A DNA stretch of 64,000 bases from CAZLMW01 sp964560875 (GTDB taxonomy: Bacteria; Myxococcota_A; UBA9042): positions 1 through 64,000 of the forward strand of contig CAZLMW010000014.1 in NCBI GenBank assembly GCA_964560875.1, given 5' to 3'. Below the pieces are notes generated by a model, which was given only the letters and a program-made list of their open reading frames with translations, made no database searches and was not told the origin of the DNA. Below, one piece after another: positions 54,201-61,762 of this stretch (the stretch's first letter is position 1; each line of letters begins with the position of its first letter). Both the position numbers and the translations under genes were made by a program.

Positions 54201-54925
54201 AGATCAAGCTCCCGTTCCCGGGCGGCACCAAGACGGTCACCCACTGGTGGGGCTGGCACCTGCACCTGGACAAGAACCTCAACGTCGTCCGCAACAGCAA
54301 ATTCCAGCAGGGCAAGGGCATCAAGGCGAAGAAGACGGTGATGACGGCGGTCAAGATCGACAGCAAGAAGTACAATATCTCGGTCGGTTACACCGATTGG
54401 AAGACGCCAGGCGATCGATTCAATGGCTTTGCGACCTATCGCAACACAAACGGCGAAAAGAAGTGGGAGCGCGACTACGGCGGTAAGGAACACGACCGCT
54501 TCCTCGATGTTGCCGTCGAGGGAACCTACGCGTGGATCGCCGGGGACTCCGACGAGTTCAAGTCGTCCAAGGGCTCGCAGATTTGGCTGGTGAAGATGCG
54601 GCTCAGCGACGGAAACCCGACCGTGATCAAGCACTATGGCGGCAGCACCGGGGACACGGCGTACGGCATCGAGGTCTACGGCGGCAACCGTGTGCTCGTC
54701 GGCAAGTCCGATAAGAGCGGCGTCGCGTACAAGCTCTCGTCGTCCGGTTCGATCTCCAAGAGCCGCACGTGGAGCGTTTCGGGCGGCAACGTCCTGTGGG
54801 AAGGCATCACGCGCCGCAACAACGGGGTCTTCGTGCCGGTCGGACAGGGCTACGGCGGGTCCAGCAAAGCGCAGGACTTCTGGGCGGCATACCTTGGCAC
54901 CAACCTCGAGAGCGGGTGCAACTGA
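51233..54925 (+). CDS. Cys-rich repeat protein, C-terminal part with seven propeller-like repeats
   Basis: This is the continuation of the lipoprotein after the TGA, in the same reading frame; a GTG at 51233 is the nearest possible restart, and 51080-51232 is open too. About 840 residues of CDDGNACTxDxC repeats are followed by about 370 residues with few cysteines. There I count seven similar units, each with a hydrophobic strand and a GG/VG turn (SGGIIAVGR, ASGTYLAVGR, NGGAWVVGA, KKYNISVGY, GTYAWIAGD, GGNRVLVGK, NGVFVPVGQ). This pattern fits a seven-bladed beta-propeller at the tip of a disulfide-rich stalk. The stop overlaps the start of the next gene as TGATG. Confidence 0.84.
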   Translation: MKCDDGNACTTKDACRKNGKCDGEKTCACKKDIDCDGKSNNKCIELICENLQCAIDKSKAVVCDDSNDSSCAKNTCDPAQGKCVIKHLAEGQTCDDGNPCTKTSKCKASQCIGSGAVTCNDNNPCTTDSCNPAEGCVFDFKPGACDDGDKCTENDNCDSAGCVGKKKVCDDTVACTSNDCDKATGKCLFQGNNKLCEDNNPCTIDNCDEKKDCSNTPLKGATCDDGDACTKDACEEGKCVVVDYICKCKGAADCDDNNPCTTDACTGGKCENKTARDGTGCDTADKCHAAKSGVCKAGTCTGGKPKDCSKGLGPCVSGSCNPATGNCEKLNKTDGTLCDADKTGCTVDDKCVVGACVKGSAPDCSKLDAPCAKGTCTSTGANTFKCEGKPLAKGTACEDGKFCTVKDSCDAAGKCLSGGVNPCGSAGDQCNTGFCDTKADKCAKKPKENTVNCVDGSFCTVHDKCDGKGVCGSGQARVCPGATCKLGRCDEKGNKCYHVQATGGAVCNDNNACTTVDKCDKAGKCVGTTPKTCPSSPCRLAACESKSGECKLTNASNGAACNDGNACTTVDACSNGICAGSKPKVCGGDACNNGVCNTASGGCEKKPKAGTVKCEDGTACTTGDLCKSGQCVAGKYTCDCKVNTDCDDKNGCTDDVCVSSSGTKRCDNKPKTNAGCNDGKACTTGDKCSNSGVCVGTPKVCNDSKSCTSDYCDTKTGKCVFKPLTGQSCKDSSLCTTNDKCQSDGSCKGTAITCNDGNACTKDACVAATGKCGFTNTSGGCSDGNACTTSDSCSGGKCSGKAKSCSDGNSCTTDKCDTKTGKCGYSNTNEGKYCASGKACLKGKCTCTSSLYKGGDGAQEVFYDAAPTDSGGIIAVGRKNRSGKGYEGYCRGMGDHANHNVGAQHYSNSSNDDQLRDIAKFASGTYLAVGRYYDSGIKDDAGWLLKVGSNCKVFQHKLIKDTNDDQYFEGVASDGNGGAWVVGARKYVEKIKLPFPGGTKTVTHWWGWHLHLDKNLNVVRNSKFQQGKGIKAKKTVMTAVKIDSKKYNISVGYTDWKTPGDRFNGFATYRNTNGEKKWERDYGGKEHDRFLDVAVEGTYAWIAGDSDEFKSSKGSQIWLVKMRLSDGNPTVIKHYGGSTGDTAYGIEVYGGNRVLVGKSDKSGVAYKLSSSGSISKSRTWSVSGGNVLWEGITRRNNGVFVPVGQGYGGSSKAQDFWAAYLGTNLESGCN

Positions 54926-55950
54926 TGCGGCCGATGCACCACCACCTCGTGTCGCGCATGTTGACCGCGCTGCTGGCGCTGGGAGCGTTCGCGACGACAT
55001 CGACGATCGCGCTGCCAAGCGCCGTCGCCAAGCGCCACAAGAAGCGCAAGAAACACCGCAAAAAGAAGGCATCCAGGGGCGCGACGACGGTGGCCAAAGA
55101 TAAAAAGGACGCAGCCAAGCGGGGCGGCACCACTGCTGCTAGCGGGGAGGGCAGCAAGAAGGACGACACGATTGCGGTGGACCAGTCCGGCTACCAGGAG
55201 GCGGCCAAACAAGCGCTCAGCATCGCCACGTTCCACTACAAGAAGGGCAACTTCAAAGAAGCGGCGCCGATGTTCCACCAAGCCTACAAGCTACAGCCGC
55301 GGGTCGAGTTCTTGTTCAACGCGGCGCGCTGCGAGCAACGATCGATGCAGCTCGACGCCGCCGAGAAGCACTTTCAGCAGTGCCTCGAGCACAAGGACGC
55401 GCCGCCCCAGGTGATCCGGCGGGCCACGGTGCACCTCGGCGAAATCCGATCGATGAAAGCGGCCCTCAACAAGGCCAACGCGAAGGCCGAAAAGGCGCGC
55501 GCTGAAGCCGACGCTGCCAAGAAGGCTGCGGCCAATATCGCCGCTGGCAAGACCGCATCGGGCCGCGTCAAAGCCGCGCGAAAACCGCTCAACCCGTGGA
55601 AGGAGCCCGCCGGCTATGGGGCCGTTGGACTCGGCGTCGTGATGCTCGGTGTCGGCGGCTACCTGGCGGCCACCTACGCATCGGGCCAGGCCGACCTCGA
55701 CGCCAAGACCGAGCAACGCGACGACGCCAAGCTCGTCGTGGGCATCGACTGGCAGAGCTACGAGACCGAGCAGAACGACCTCAACGGCACCGCCGCCATG
55801 CGCACCACGCTCCTGCTCGCCGGAACCGCCGCCGCCGCCGCTGGTGTCTGGATGCTGCTCACCGCCGACGAGCTTGAAGATCCCGCCGCGCCCAAGGTCT
55901 CACTGGTCCCGACCAGCGGCCGGTCTGTCGCGCTAACCCTGCAGTTTTAG
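54925..55950 (+). CDS. TPR-like membrane protein, coupled to the Cys-rich gene
   Basis: A 341-residue protein that starts in the TGATG overlap with the preceding gene. It has an N-terminal signal-like helix (MLTALLALGAFATTSTIALP), a highly basic stretch (KRHKKRKKHRKKK), then TPR-like helices (ALSIATFHYKKGNFKEAAPM, FLFNAARCEQRSMQLDAAEK). An Ala/Lys/Glu coiled coil leads to two C-terminal hydrophobic helices near residues 230-250 and 290-310. Similar tetratricopeptide membrane proteins are common in myxobacteria. The tight overlap suggests that it helps export or anchor the Cys-rich partner. Confidence 0.78.
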   Translation: MRPMHHHLVSRMLTALLALGAFATTSTIALPSAVAKRHKKRKKHRKKKASRGATTVAKDKKDAAKRGGTTAASGEGSKKDDTIAVDQSGYQEAAKQALSIATFHYKKGNFKEAAPMFHQAYKLQPRVEFLFNAARCEQRSMQLDAAEKHFQQCLEHKDAPPQVIRRATVHLGEIRSMKAALNKANAKAEKARAEADAAKKAAANIAAGKTASGRVKAARKPLNPWKEPAGYGAVGLGVVMLGVGGYLAATYASGQADLDAKTEQRDDAKLVVGIDWQSYETEQNDLNGTAAMRTTLLLAGTAAAAAGVWMLLTADELEDPAAPKVSLVPTSGRSVALTLQF

Positions 55951-56400
55951 CGTTGTAGGGCCAGGTGATCTTCTTTTCGTCCCAGCTGTCGTCGGGCACG
56001 TAGAACGTCTGCACGTCGCCGTTGTTGCCCCAGGCGTAGCCCTTGAACGCGGTCATCCGAAACTCGACCTTCTCCACCTTCGCGCCCGCGGGCAGCGCGC
56101 TGAGATCGAAACGCACAAAGCCATAGCGCTTGTTGGCATTGCTTACCGACTGGCCAACGTAGATCTCGTTGGACGTCCCATAGTTGCTGCTGCTCGACCC
56201 CTTGTAGACCCACGAATCCGCCACGGCCTCGACAGTGACCTCGCCACACACGTTCTTGTCGAACCCGCACTTACCGGCCTTGCACTGGTCGCCCTGGGTG
56301 CACTTGTTACCGTCGTCGCAAGGCTGGCCGTCAGGCGCCGCGTTGGGGGTGCAAATGCCCGCCTCCTTCTTGCAGGCGACCGTCTTGATGCACGAATGCG
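55951..56400 (-). pseudogene. Fragment of a Cys-rich protein with DNRLRE-type domain
   Basis: On the minus strand the frame reads SCIKTVACKKEAGICTPN and QPCDDGNKCTQGDQCKAGKC, the same Cys-rich repeat family as its neighbours. A beta-sandwich domain of DNRLRE type follows (AVADSWVYKGSSSSNYGTSN; RYGFVRFDLSALPAGAKVEK; DDSWDEKKITW). The domain breaks off exactly where the convergent TPR-like gene ends. No start codon or signal sequence precedes the fragment. It is the stump of a once longer lipoprotein, probably cut by a deletion or rearrangement. Confidence 0.7.
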
Positions 56401-56480
56401 AGACGAAAGGACGACTCTGGACAGCAACGGGAACCCGAGGGGCGCGCATCATAACGCATTCGGGCGGTGAGCCACCCGGT

Positions 56481-57080
56481 TCAACGGCGAGGAATTTTGA
56501 GTGTGTCGATTCGCTCGCCAATGTCGGCCTCGTGCGTGACGGTACCGTTGCCATCCACGACGAGCGTCCGCGGAATGGATGAGACAACGAACGCCTTGTG
56601 CGCCTTGCCGGCCGGGTCGTGCAGCACGCGGTAGGTGTGGCCGGACTTGTTCATGTAGGCGCGGATGTCTTGCACGTCGTCTCCGCTCACGGTGAGCAGC
56701 TCGAAACCCTCGGCGGCGGCACGTTTATGCAGGGCGACAAGCTGCGGTGCTTCAGCGAGGCACGGTTGGCAATGCGGGCCCCAGAAATGCAGCACGAACG
56801 GCTTGCCGGCGAGGTCTTCGGGGATTGCAACACGCGTCACTTCGGGGGTCGCGGTGAGCGGCAAGACGGCAAGATTGACCGACGGCGCGCGCTGACCTTC
56901 GAGCCCGGATGCCGGCCTGGTGTTCTGTTTGAGGCCGATCGCGGTGAACACGGCGGCGGCAGCGATGCCCAGGGCGAGGAGCGCGCGAATCTTGTCGCGA
57001 GCGCCGTCGCGATGCGGGTCGGGTTGGGAGGCGGTCGATGAGGTCGACGATGAGGTCGGGGAGGGGGCTTGCTGGTTCAT
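56481..57080 (-). CDS. TlpA-like thioredoxin-fold protein
   Basis: A 199-residue protein. A Ser/Thr-rich N-terminus is followed by one transmembrane helix (about 31-50, RALLALGIAAAAVFTAIGL), so the thioredoxin domain should face the periplasm. The active site is HCQPC (Cys104, Cys107) within LHFWGPHCQPCLAEAP, followed by the cis-Pro loop SSIPRTLVVD. It should reduce or exchange disulfides, for example in cytochrome maturation. In a region full of disulfide-rich secreted proteins it could also serve them. It lies 38 nt after the solute-binding lipoprotein gene. Confidence 0.9.
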   Translation of the reverse strand: MNQQAPSPTSSSTSSTASQPDPHRDGARDKIRALLALGIAAAAVFTAIGLKQNTRPASGLEGQRAPSVNLAVLPLTATPEVTRVAIPEDLAGKPFVLHFWGPHCQPCLAEAPQLVALHKRAAAEGFELLTVSGDDVQDIRAYMNKSGHTYRVLHDPAGKAHKAFVVSSIPRTLVVDGNGTVTHEADIGERIDTLKIPRR

Positions 57081-57118
57081 TTTCGTCAAAGGTCCTGCCT
57101 GGCTCGCGCGCCTGCTTC

Positions 57119-58900
57119 TCAGGGAAGCGGCAAGCGGGCGTCGCCGAGTACGTGGTAGCGACCGTCCATTGTCATCTTGGGAAGGGTCACTCCGGCGCGA
57201 ACAAGGGCGGTTTGGTCTTCGAACCACAGCGGCACGACCGGCACGTCAGCGGCGATCAGGTGTTGGGCGCGGGCATACAAGCGGTGACGCTCCTTGCGGT
57301 CGAGCACGCTGCGGCCACGTTCGAGCAGGCAATCGACCACGGGTTGATGATAGGACGTGCGATTGGCCGATCCGTGACGTTCTGCAAGGCCCAAAGGGGC
57401 GAGGGCGAAAGCGCGCATGGCGGCGAGGGAGGCGTCCCGCGACCAGGTTGAGCAGTCGGGATCGGTGGCGACGGCCGATCGGAAGATTCCGGGCGGCAAC
57501 GCGCGCCTTTCGATGCGGGCATAAGGGCTCGCAGCGTTGGGATCAGCGGTCTTGATGGCGGCATTTTGGCTGTGAAACATCCACGCCAGGAAGTCCGGCT
57601 CGAGCGGCTCGGGCAGCAGCAGCAAGAACAGGTCGAAGCGACCGGCCCGCACGTCGGCGAGGAACGTGCCGATCTCAAACGACCGCACGACGACGTCGAT
57701 GCCAACCTTGCCCAGCGCGCGAGCCACAGCGCGACCGACAGCCCGACGTAGCCTGTTGGTGGAGACCTTCAAGCCGAGCTTCAACCGCACGCCATCGGGG
57801 CCACGTTTAAGCCCCGCGTCATCGAGCAGCGCGTTGGCCTTGGCGATGTCGTGAACGGTCGTGGGCAGCGGCTCGTAGGCCCAATGCTCGGGCGCCATCA
57901 TCCCTTCGGCCACGCGGGCACGACCGCCAAAGAGGGTCGCCACGATGTGGTCGCGGTCCAGGGCCATGGCGATCGCGCGGCGCACCCGGTGGTCGTGCAG
58001 CTTATCGTGACGCAGGTTCAAGCCCATGTAGGCCCACGCGATGCCGTTGGCGCGAGCGATCGAGGCGCGACCACCCGTCGTTGCCGAGTCGAGCACCGCC
58101 GGGGACAGGCCGCCCATCGCAACATCGCCGCCGCCGCCGAGAACCGACAAAGCCCGCGCCCCCTCATCCGCGATCGCGCGAAAGACCAGCGAGCGTGGTT
58201 GACCGGGTTGGAGCGGTTGGAAGCGGCGGTGTTTTTCGTAGCGGGCGATGACGACGCGGTCTTTGCGAAACGGGGCCACTAGCCGCCATGGGCCCGAGCC
58301 AACCGGGAGTCCCTCAAACCGCTGTTTGGGCGCGTTTTTCAGTCGCCGGGGCGCGATGCCGAGCACGACATCGGTCAAGAAGGTGGCGAGCGGGCGACGC
58401 AGCAGAAAATGCACCACGTACGGGTCGGCCGGGTCCACGACCACCGCCTTGAAGCGGCGCCGGAAAGCGCCGGAGATGACCGTCCCGAAGGCCGGATCCA
58501 TCACCGACTGGTAGGTGTACGCGACGTCAGCTCCAGTCAGCGGTGTGCCGTCGTGAAACGTCGCGTCCTTGCGGATCAGCGCCCGGTAGCTGAGGGGTCG
58601 GCCAGCGGCGTCCTTGTCCGGCCCTGGATCGATGCGTTCGGCGAGCACGAGGCGCGGCAGCCCGGCTTCGTCGATCTCGGTCAGGCCTTCGAAGATGAGG
58701 CGGCTGAGGCGGGCCGAGGCGTTGTCCACGGCGAGGCGTGGGTCGAGCGACCGGACCGACGCGTCCACGACGGCGACAAGCTGGTCGGAAGGACGGTCGG
58801 GCCGGCAGCCGAGGGCGAAAACGGTGAGGAGGACGGAGGACCAAAGGAGGCCGTTGGCCGCAGCATTGATTTGCCCCTCTCTGCAGCGGCAGCTGAACAT
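57119..58900 (-). CDS. ABC-type peptide/nickel solute-binding lipoprotein (SBP_bac_5 family)
   Basis: A 593-residue protein. The signal ends VFALGC (lipid Cys32). The mature part has the family 5 layout: VVDASVRSLDPRLAVDNASA near the start, GLTEIDEAGLPRLVLAERID, then DATFHDGTPLTGADVAYTYQ. Later VGSGPWRL and RRAIAMALDRDHIVATL follow, as in oligopeptide- and dipeptide-binding proteins. It should deliver peptides or similar ligands to an ABC importer. No permease or ATPase gene is adjacent, so it may work with a distant transporter. GTG 58903 and ATG 58900 are both possible starts. Confidence 0.9.
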   Translation of the reverse strand: MFSCRCREGQINAAANGLLWSSVLLTVFALGCRPDRPSDQLVAVVDASVRSLDPRLAVDNASARLSRLIFEGLTEIDEAGLPRLVLAERIDPGPDKDAAGRPLSYRALIRKDATFHDGTPLTGADVAYTYQSVMDPAFGTVISGAFRRRFKAVVVDPADPYVVHFLLRRPLATFLTDVVLGIAPRRLKNAPKQRFEGLPVGSGPWRLVAPFRKDRVVIARYEKHRRFQPLQPGQPRSLVFRAIADEGARALSVLGGGGDVAMGGLSPAVLDSATTGGRASIARANGIAWAYMGLNLRHDKLHDHRVRRAIAMALDRDHIVATLFGGRARVAEGMMAPEHWAYEPLPTTVHDIAKANALLDDAGLKRGPDGVRLKLGLKVSTNRLRRAVGRAVARALGKVGIDVVVRSFEIGTFLADVRAGRFDLFLLLLPEPLEPDFLAWMFHSQNAAIKTADPNAASPYARIERRALPPGIFRSAVATDPDCSTWSRDASLAAMRAFALAPLGLAERHGSANRTSYHQPVVDCLLERGRSVLDRKERHRLYARAQHLIAADVPVVPLWFEDQTALVRAGVTLPKMTMDGRYHVLGDARLPLP

Positions 58901-58936
58901 CACGAGACTGCGGCTACCGGCCGGAGGTAAGCCGCC

Positions 58937-61594
58937 CTATTTCTTGTGCTCATGGCGGCGCTCGCGCTCCATGCGCTGCAGCTTCTCCTCGATCTTCTTG
59001 AGCCGCCGGTTGGCGCTCATGTTCTTGCCGAGCTTGCGAAGGTTGAGCTTCATGCGGAATGCCCACCGGGCGTGAGGTTCACGTGCGACGACCGCGAGCA
59101 GGGCTCCTCGTGACGCGGGATCTCCAATCGCGCCCACGGCGTTGGCCGCCGCCGCCCGGAGGCGACGATTCGGATCGTTGAGCAACGCCTCGAGCGCGCC
59201 CCGCAGCCGGTCTCGGACAGCCCGGTTGTCGGTCCGCACAGCCATCGCCGCCACGGCATATACGGCGCCTTTGCGCAGGTGTAGGCGCTGATCGGACCCG
59301 ATGGCGGCCAGCAGTGTCTCGATATCGCGGGGGTCGCCGATCTTGCCGAGGCCCTGCAACGCGGTCGTCTTCACACGGTCGCGCTCGGACGGGATCTTCA
59401 GCGCCTGCAACATCACGTCCCTGGCACGTTTGCTGTCGATATTCACGAGCGCCCGCAACGCCGCTTGCTGCACCGCGTGGCTGCGCTCCTGCGTGGCCGC
59501 CATCACCAGCGCCTGCCAAGACCGCGCGTCGTGCAGCTGCCCCAATGCGGTCGCCGCCTTCTGCCGAACCGGCGCCTGCTTGTCCTTGCGCATGGCAACG
59601 AGCAGCGCGTCACGCACCTCCGCTCGGGTGCCGCGGCCGAGAATCTGCGCCGCCGCCCCGCGCACATGGCGAGCCTTGTCGTTGCGCAACACGTCGATCA
59701 GCGTCGCCACCGCCCGCTGCGACCTGAGCCCGCCCCGCCGCAGCGCTCGAACGGCCCGCAGGCGCACATCCGGATGCCGGCCCCAGCGCGCGATGTTGGC
59801 CAGCACGTCGGGTCCCGCGTCGAGCCGCCACTTCGCGTACAGCTTCATCTTCGGGTCGATCTCGATGACCTCGGGGCGCTGCTTGGCCGGGATCGTCAGC
59901 GTCGCCCGCTTGCCGCTCAGCATCACCGTGTGCACCTGGGCTACTGCGCTGTCCTTGCGGCGCCGAATCGCCACCTCGATCGGCAATCGATAAAGCGGCA
60001 TCTGGCGGGTCACGCGCTGCGTCTGTTCGAACTTCAGGACAACCTTGCGGTTGCGGTAACGAATCCTGGCCCGGATCCGCGGATGGCCGGCCTGGCGCAC
60101 CCATCGCTGGAAGAAGCCGCGCAGGCTGATGCCCGACTCCGCCTCGAAGGCGCGCCGCAGATCCTCGGTCTCGACGCTGCCGAAGCGGTGCCGCTTGAGG
60201 TACTTGCCAACGGCATCCAAGAACGCCTTTTCGCCGATCTTGTTGGCGATCATATGCAGCACCCACGCGCCCTTGGGGTAGCTGTTGGCGTCGAACACAT
60301 CGACCGGATGCGCGTAGCGGTCGGACACGATGGGGCGCAGGTAACGGTCCTTGTCGAGCCCGGTCGACGATCGCCGCGCGCCGTCCATCTCCTCGGCGAA
60401 CCGCGCGGCCCCGAAGTGATGGCGCGTGTAGAGCTTTTGGTAGTACGTCGCGAACGACTCGTTGAGCCAGATATCGGCCCACGTTCTGCACGTGACGAGG
60501 TCGCCAAACCACTGGTGCGCCAGCTCGTGGGCGAGCAAGCCGTCGATCGTCCAGTCGTGATCGGTGTGTTTGTTGCCCATCGCGCGGCTGGTGAGCGAGG
60601 TCAGCGTCACGTTCTCCATGCCGCCGCCGCCAAACTCGTGCACAAAGACCTGACCGTAGCGAATGAAGGGATAGGAGGTGCGCGTGATCTTCTCGAAAAA
60701 GTCCAGCATGTCCGGTAGGTTGCGGCTGTTGTATTTGACGCGGCTGCGATCCCGCGCAAACGCCCAGGACGACAGCTTCACGCGACCTTTTCGATGCACG
60801 ACCTCGGTGAACGGCCCAGCCACGAGGGTCAGCAGGTAGATGGGGTGGGGCAGCCCCATGCGGTAGGTGGTGGTCTTCCAGCGGCCGCGCTTGGACTCGT
60901 TGAGCTTGGTGCCGTTGGACAGCACGTTCATCTTGGCGGGCAGCGTCGCGCGCACCGTCCAGGTCAGCCGCGCGTCGGGATTGTCGGGGCACGGCATCCA
61001 GTGGCGGGCCTCGATGGGCTCGCCCTGGGTGAAGATGTGCAGCGGCCGGTCCTTGTCGCCGGGGATCGGCGCGACGAAATACACGCCGAGCTTGGGGCGC
61101 GCGCGGTAGACGATCTTGAGGCGGAAAACGTCGCCCTTTTTGTCGGTCGGGGGCTTGAGGGAAATCCGCTGGTTGTTGACGGCGACCGCGACCGGCTGGG
61201 TTTTTTCGGCTGCGCCAGCTGCAGCTGTGACTTTTTTTTGCGCGATCCACTCGGCGCTGCGGATATCGAGGTCGGCGGCGTGAAGCTCCAGCTTTCCGCC
61301 GGGTTTGCTCACCTCGACCGTGAGGATCGCGGTGCCCTCGACGGTCTTGGTTGAAGGATCGATCTTGACGGCGAGGTCAAGGTCCGTCACACCGACGCGC
61401 CGATCGCGCGGCTCATGCCATGGAACATTGGCACCGAGAAAGCGATCGGTGTTGGGCCCAGCGGCGTACGCAGGCGCAACGAGAAGGTCGGGCAGCAAGC
61501 AGGGGCCGAGCGCCACCACGAGCCCGATAAACACGGCGGTTTGCGGGCCATTTCCGGCGCTGCATCGCAACGGAGACGGCAACATTCGATGCAC
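58937..61594 (-). CDS. M1-family aminopeptidase with C-terminal HEAT repeats
   Basis: An 885-residue exported protein. Started at the GTG at 61594, which has GGAG 6 nt upstream, it has a signal peptide ending APAYA. The N-terminal beta domain leads to the exopeptidase motif GGMEN (324-328) and the zinc site HELAHQWFGD (His356, Glu357, His360) with Glu379 as third ligand. Beyond about residue 620 come HEAT-type repeats (RGAAAQILGRGTRAEVRDAL and similar) to residue 870. The enzyme should release N-terminal residues from peptides in the periplasm or outside. A solute-binding protein gene for peptides follows downstream, so peptide use is a plausible shared theme. Confidence 0.93.
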   Translation of the reverse strand: MHRMLPSPLRCSAGNGPQTAVFIGLVVALGPCLLPDLLVAPAYAAGPNTDRFLGANVPWHEPRDRRVGVTDLDLAVKIDPSTKTVEGTAILTVEVSKPGGKLELHAADLDIRSAEWIAQKKVTAAAGAAEKTQPVAVAVNNQRISLKPPTDKKGDVFRLKIVYRARPKLGVYFVAPIPGDKDRPLHIFTQGEPIEARHWMPCPDNPDARLTWTVRATLPAKMNVLSNGTKLNESKRGRWKTTTYRMGLPHPIYLLTLVAGPFTEVVHRKGRVKLSSWAFARDRSRVKYNSRNLPDMLDFFEKITRTSYPFIRYGQVFVHEFGGGGMENVTLTSLTSRAMGNKHTDHDWTIDGLLAHELAHQWFGDLVTCRTWADIWLNESFATYYQKLYTRHHFGAARFAEEMDGARRSSTGLDKDRYLRPIVSDRYAHPVDVFDANSYPKGAWVLHMIANKIGEKAFLDAVGKYLKRHRFGSVETEDLRRAFEAESGISLRGFFQRWVRQAGHPRIRARIRYRNRKVVLKFEQTQRVTRQMPLYRLPIEVAIRRRKDSAVAQVHTVMLSGKRATLTIPAKQRPEVIEIDPKMKLYAKWRLDAGPDVLANIARWGRHPDVRLRAVRALRRGGLRSQRAVATLIDVLRNDKARHVRGAAAQILGRGTRAEVRDALLVAMRKDKQAPVRQKAATALGQLHDARSWQALVMAATQERSHAVQQAALRALVNIDSKRARDVMLQALKIPSERDRVKTTALQGLGKIGDPRDIETLLAAIGSDQRLHLRKGAVYAVAAMAVRTDNRAVRDRLRGALEALLNDPNRRLRAAAANAVGAIGDPASRGALLAVVAREPHARWAFRMKLNLRKLGKNMSANRRLKKIEEKLQRMERERRHEHKK

Positions 61595-61762
61595 GGGCAA
61601 CTCCCACCAAGGTCGCGCAGGGTCGCAGAAAAACGCGGCGCAGCAAACGGCGGCGCGCACAACGTCCATACGCCCGCAACTGCGAACCCCGCCGTTGCAA
61701 CGCGACACGGCGACGCCAAAGCCGGTACAATCGACCGCGCCAACGCGCGTCGTGGGGGGACG

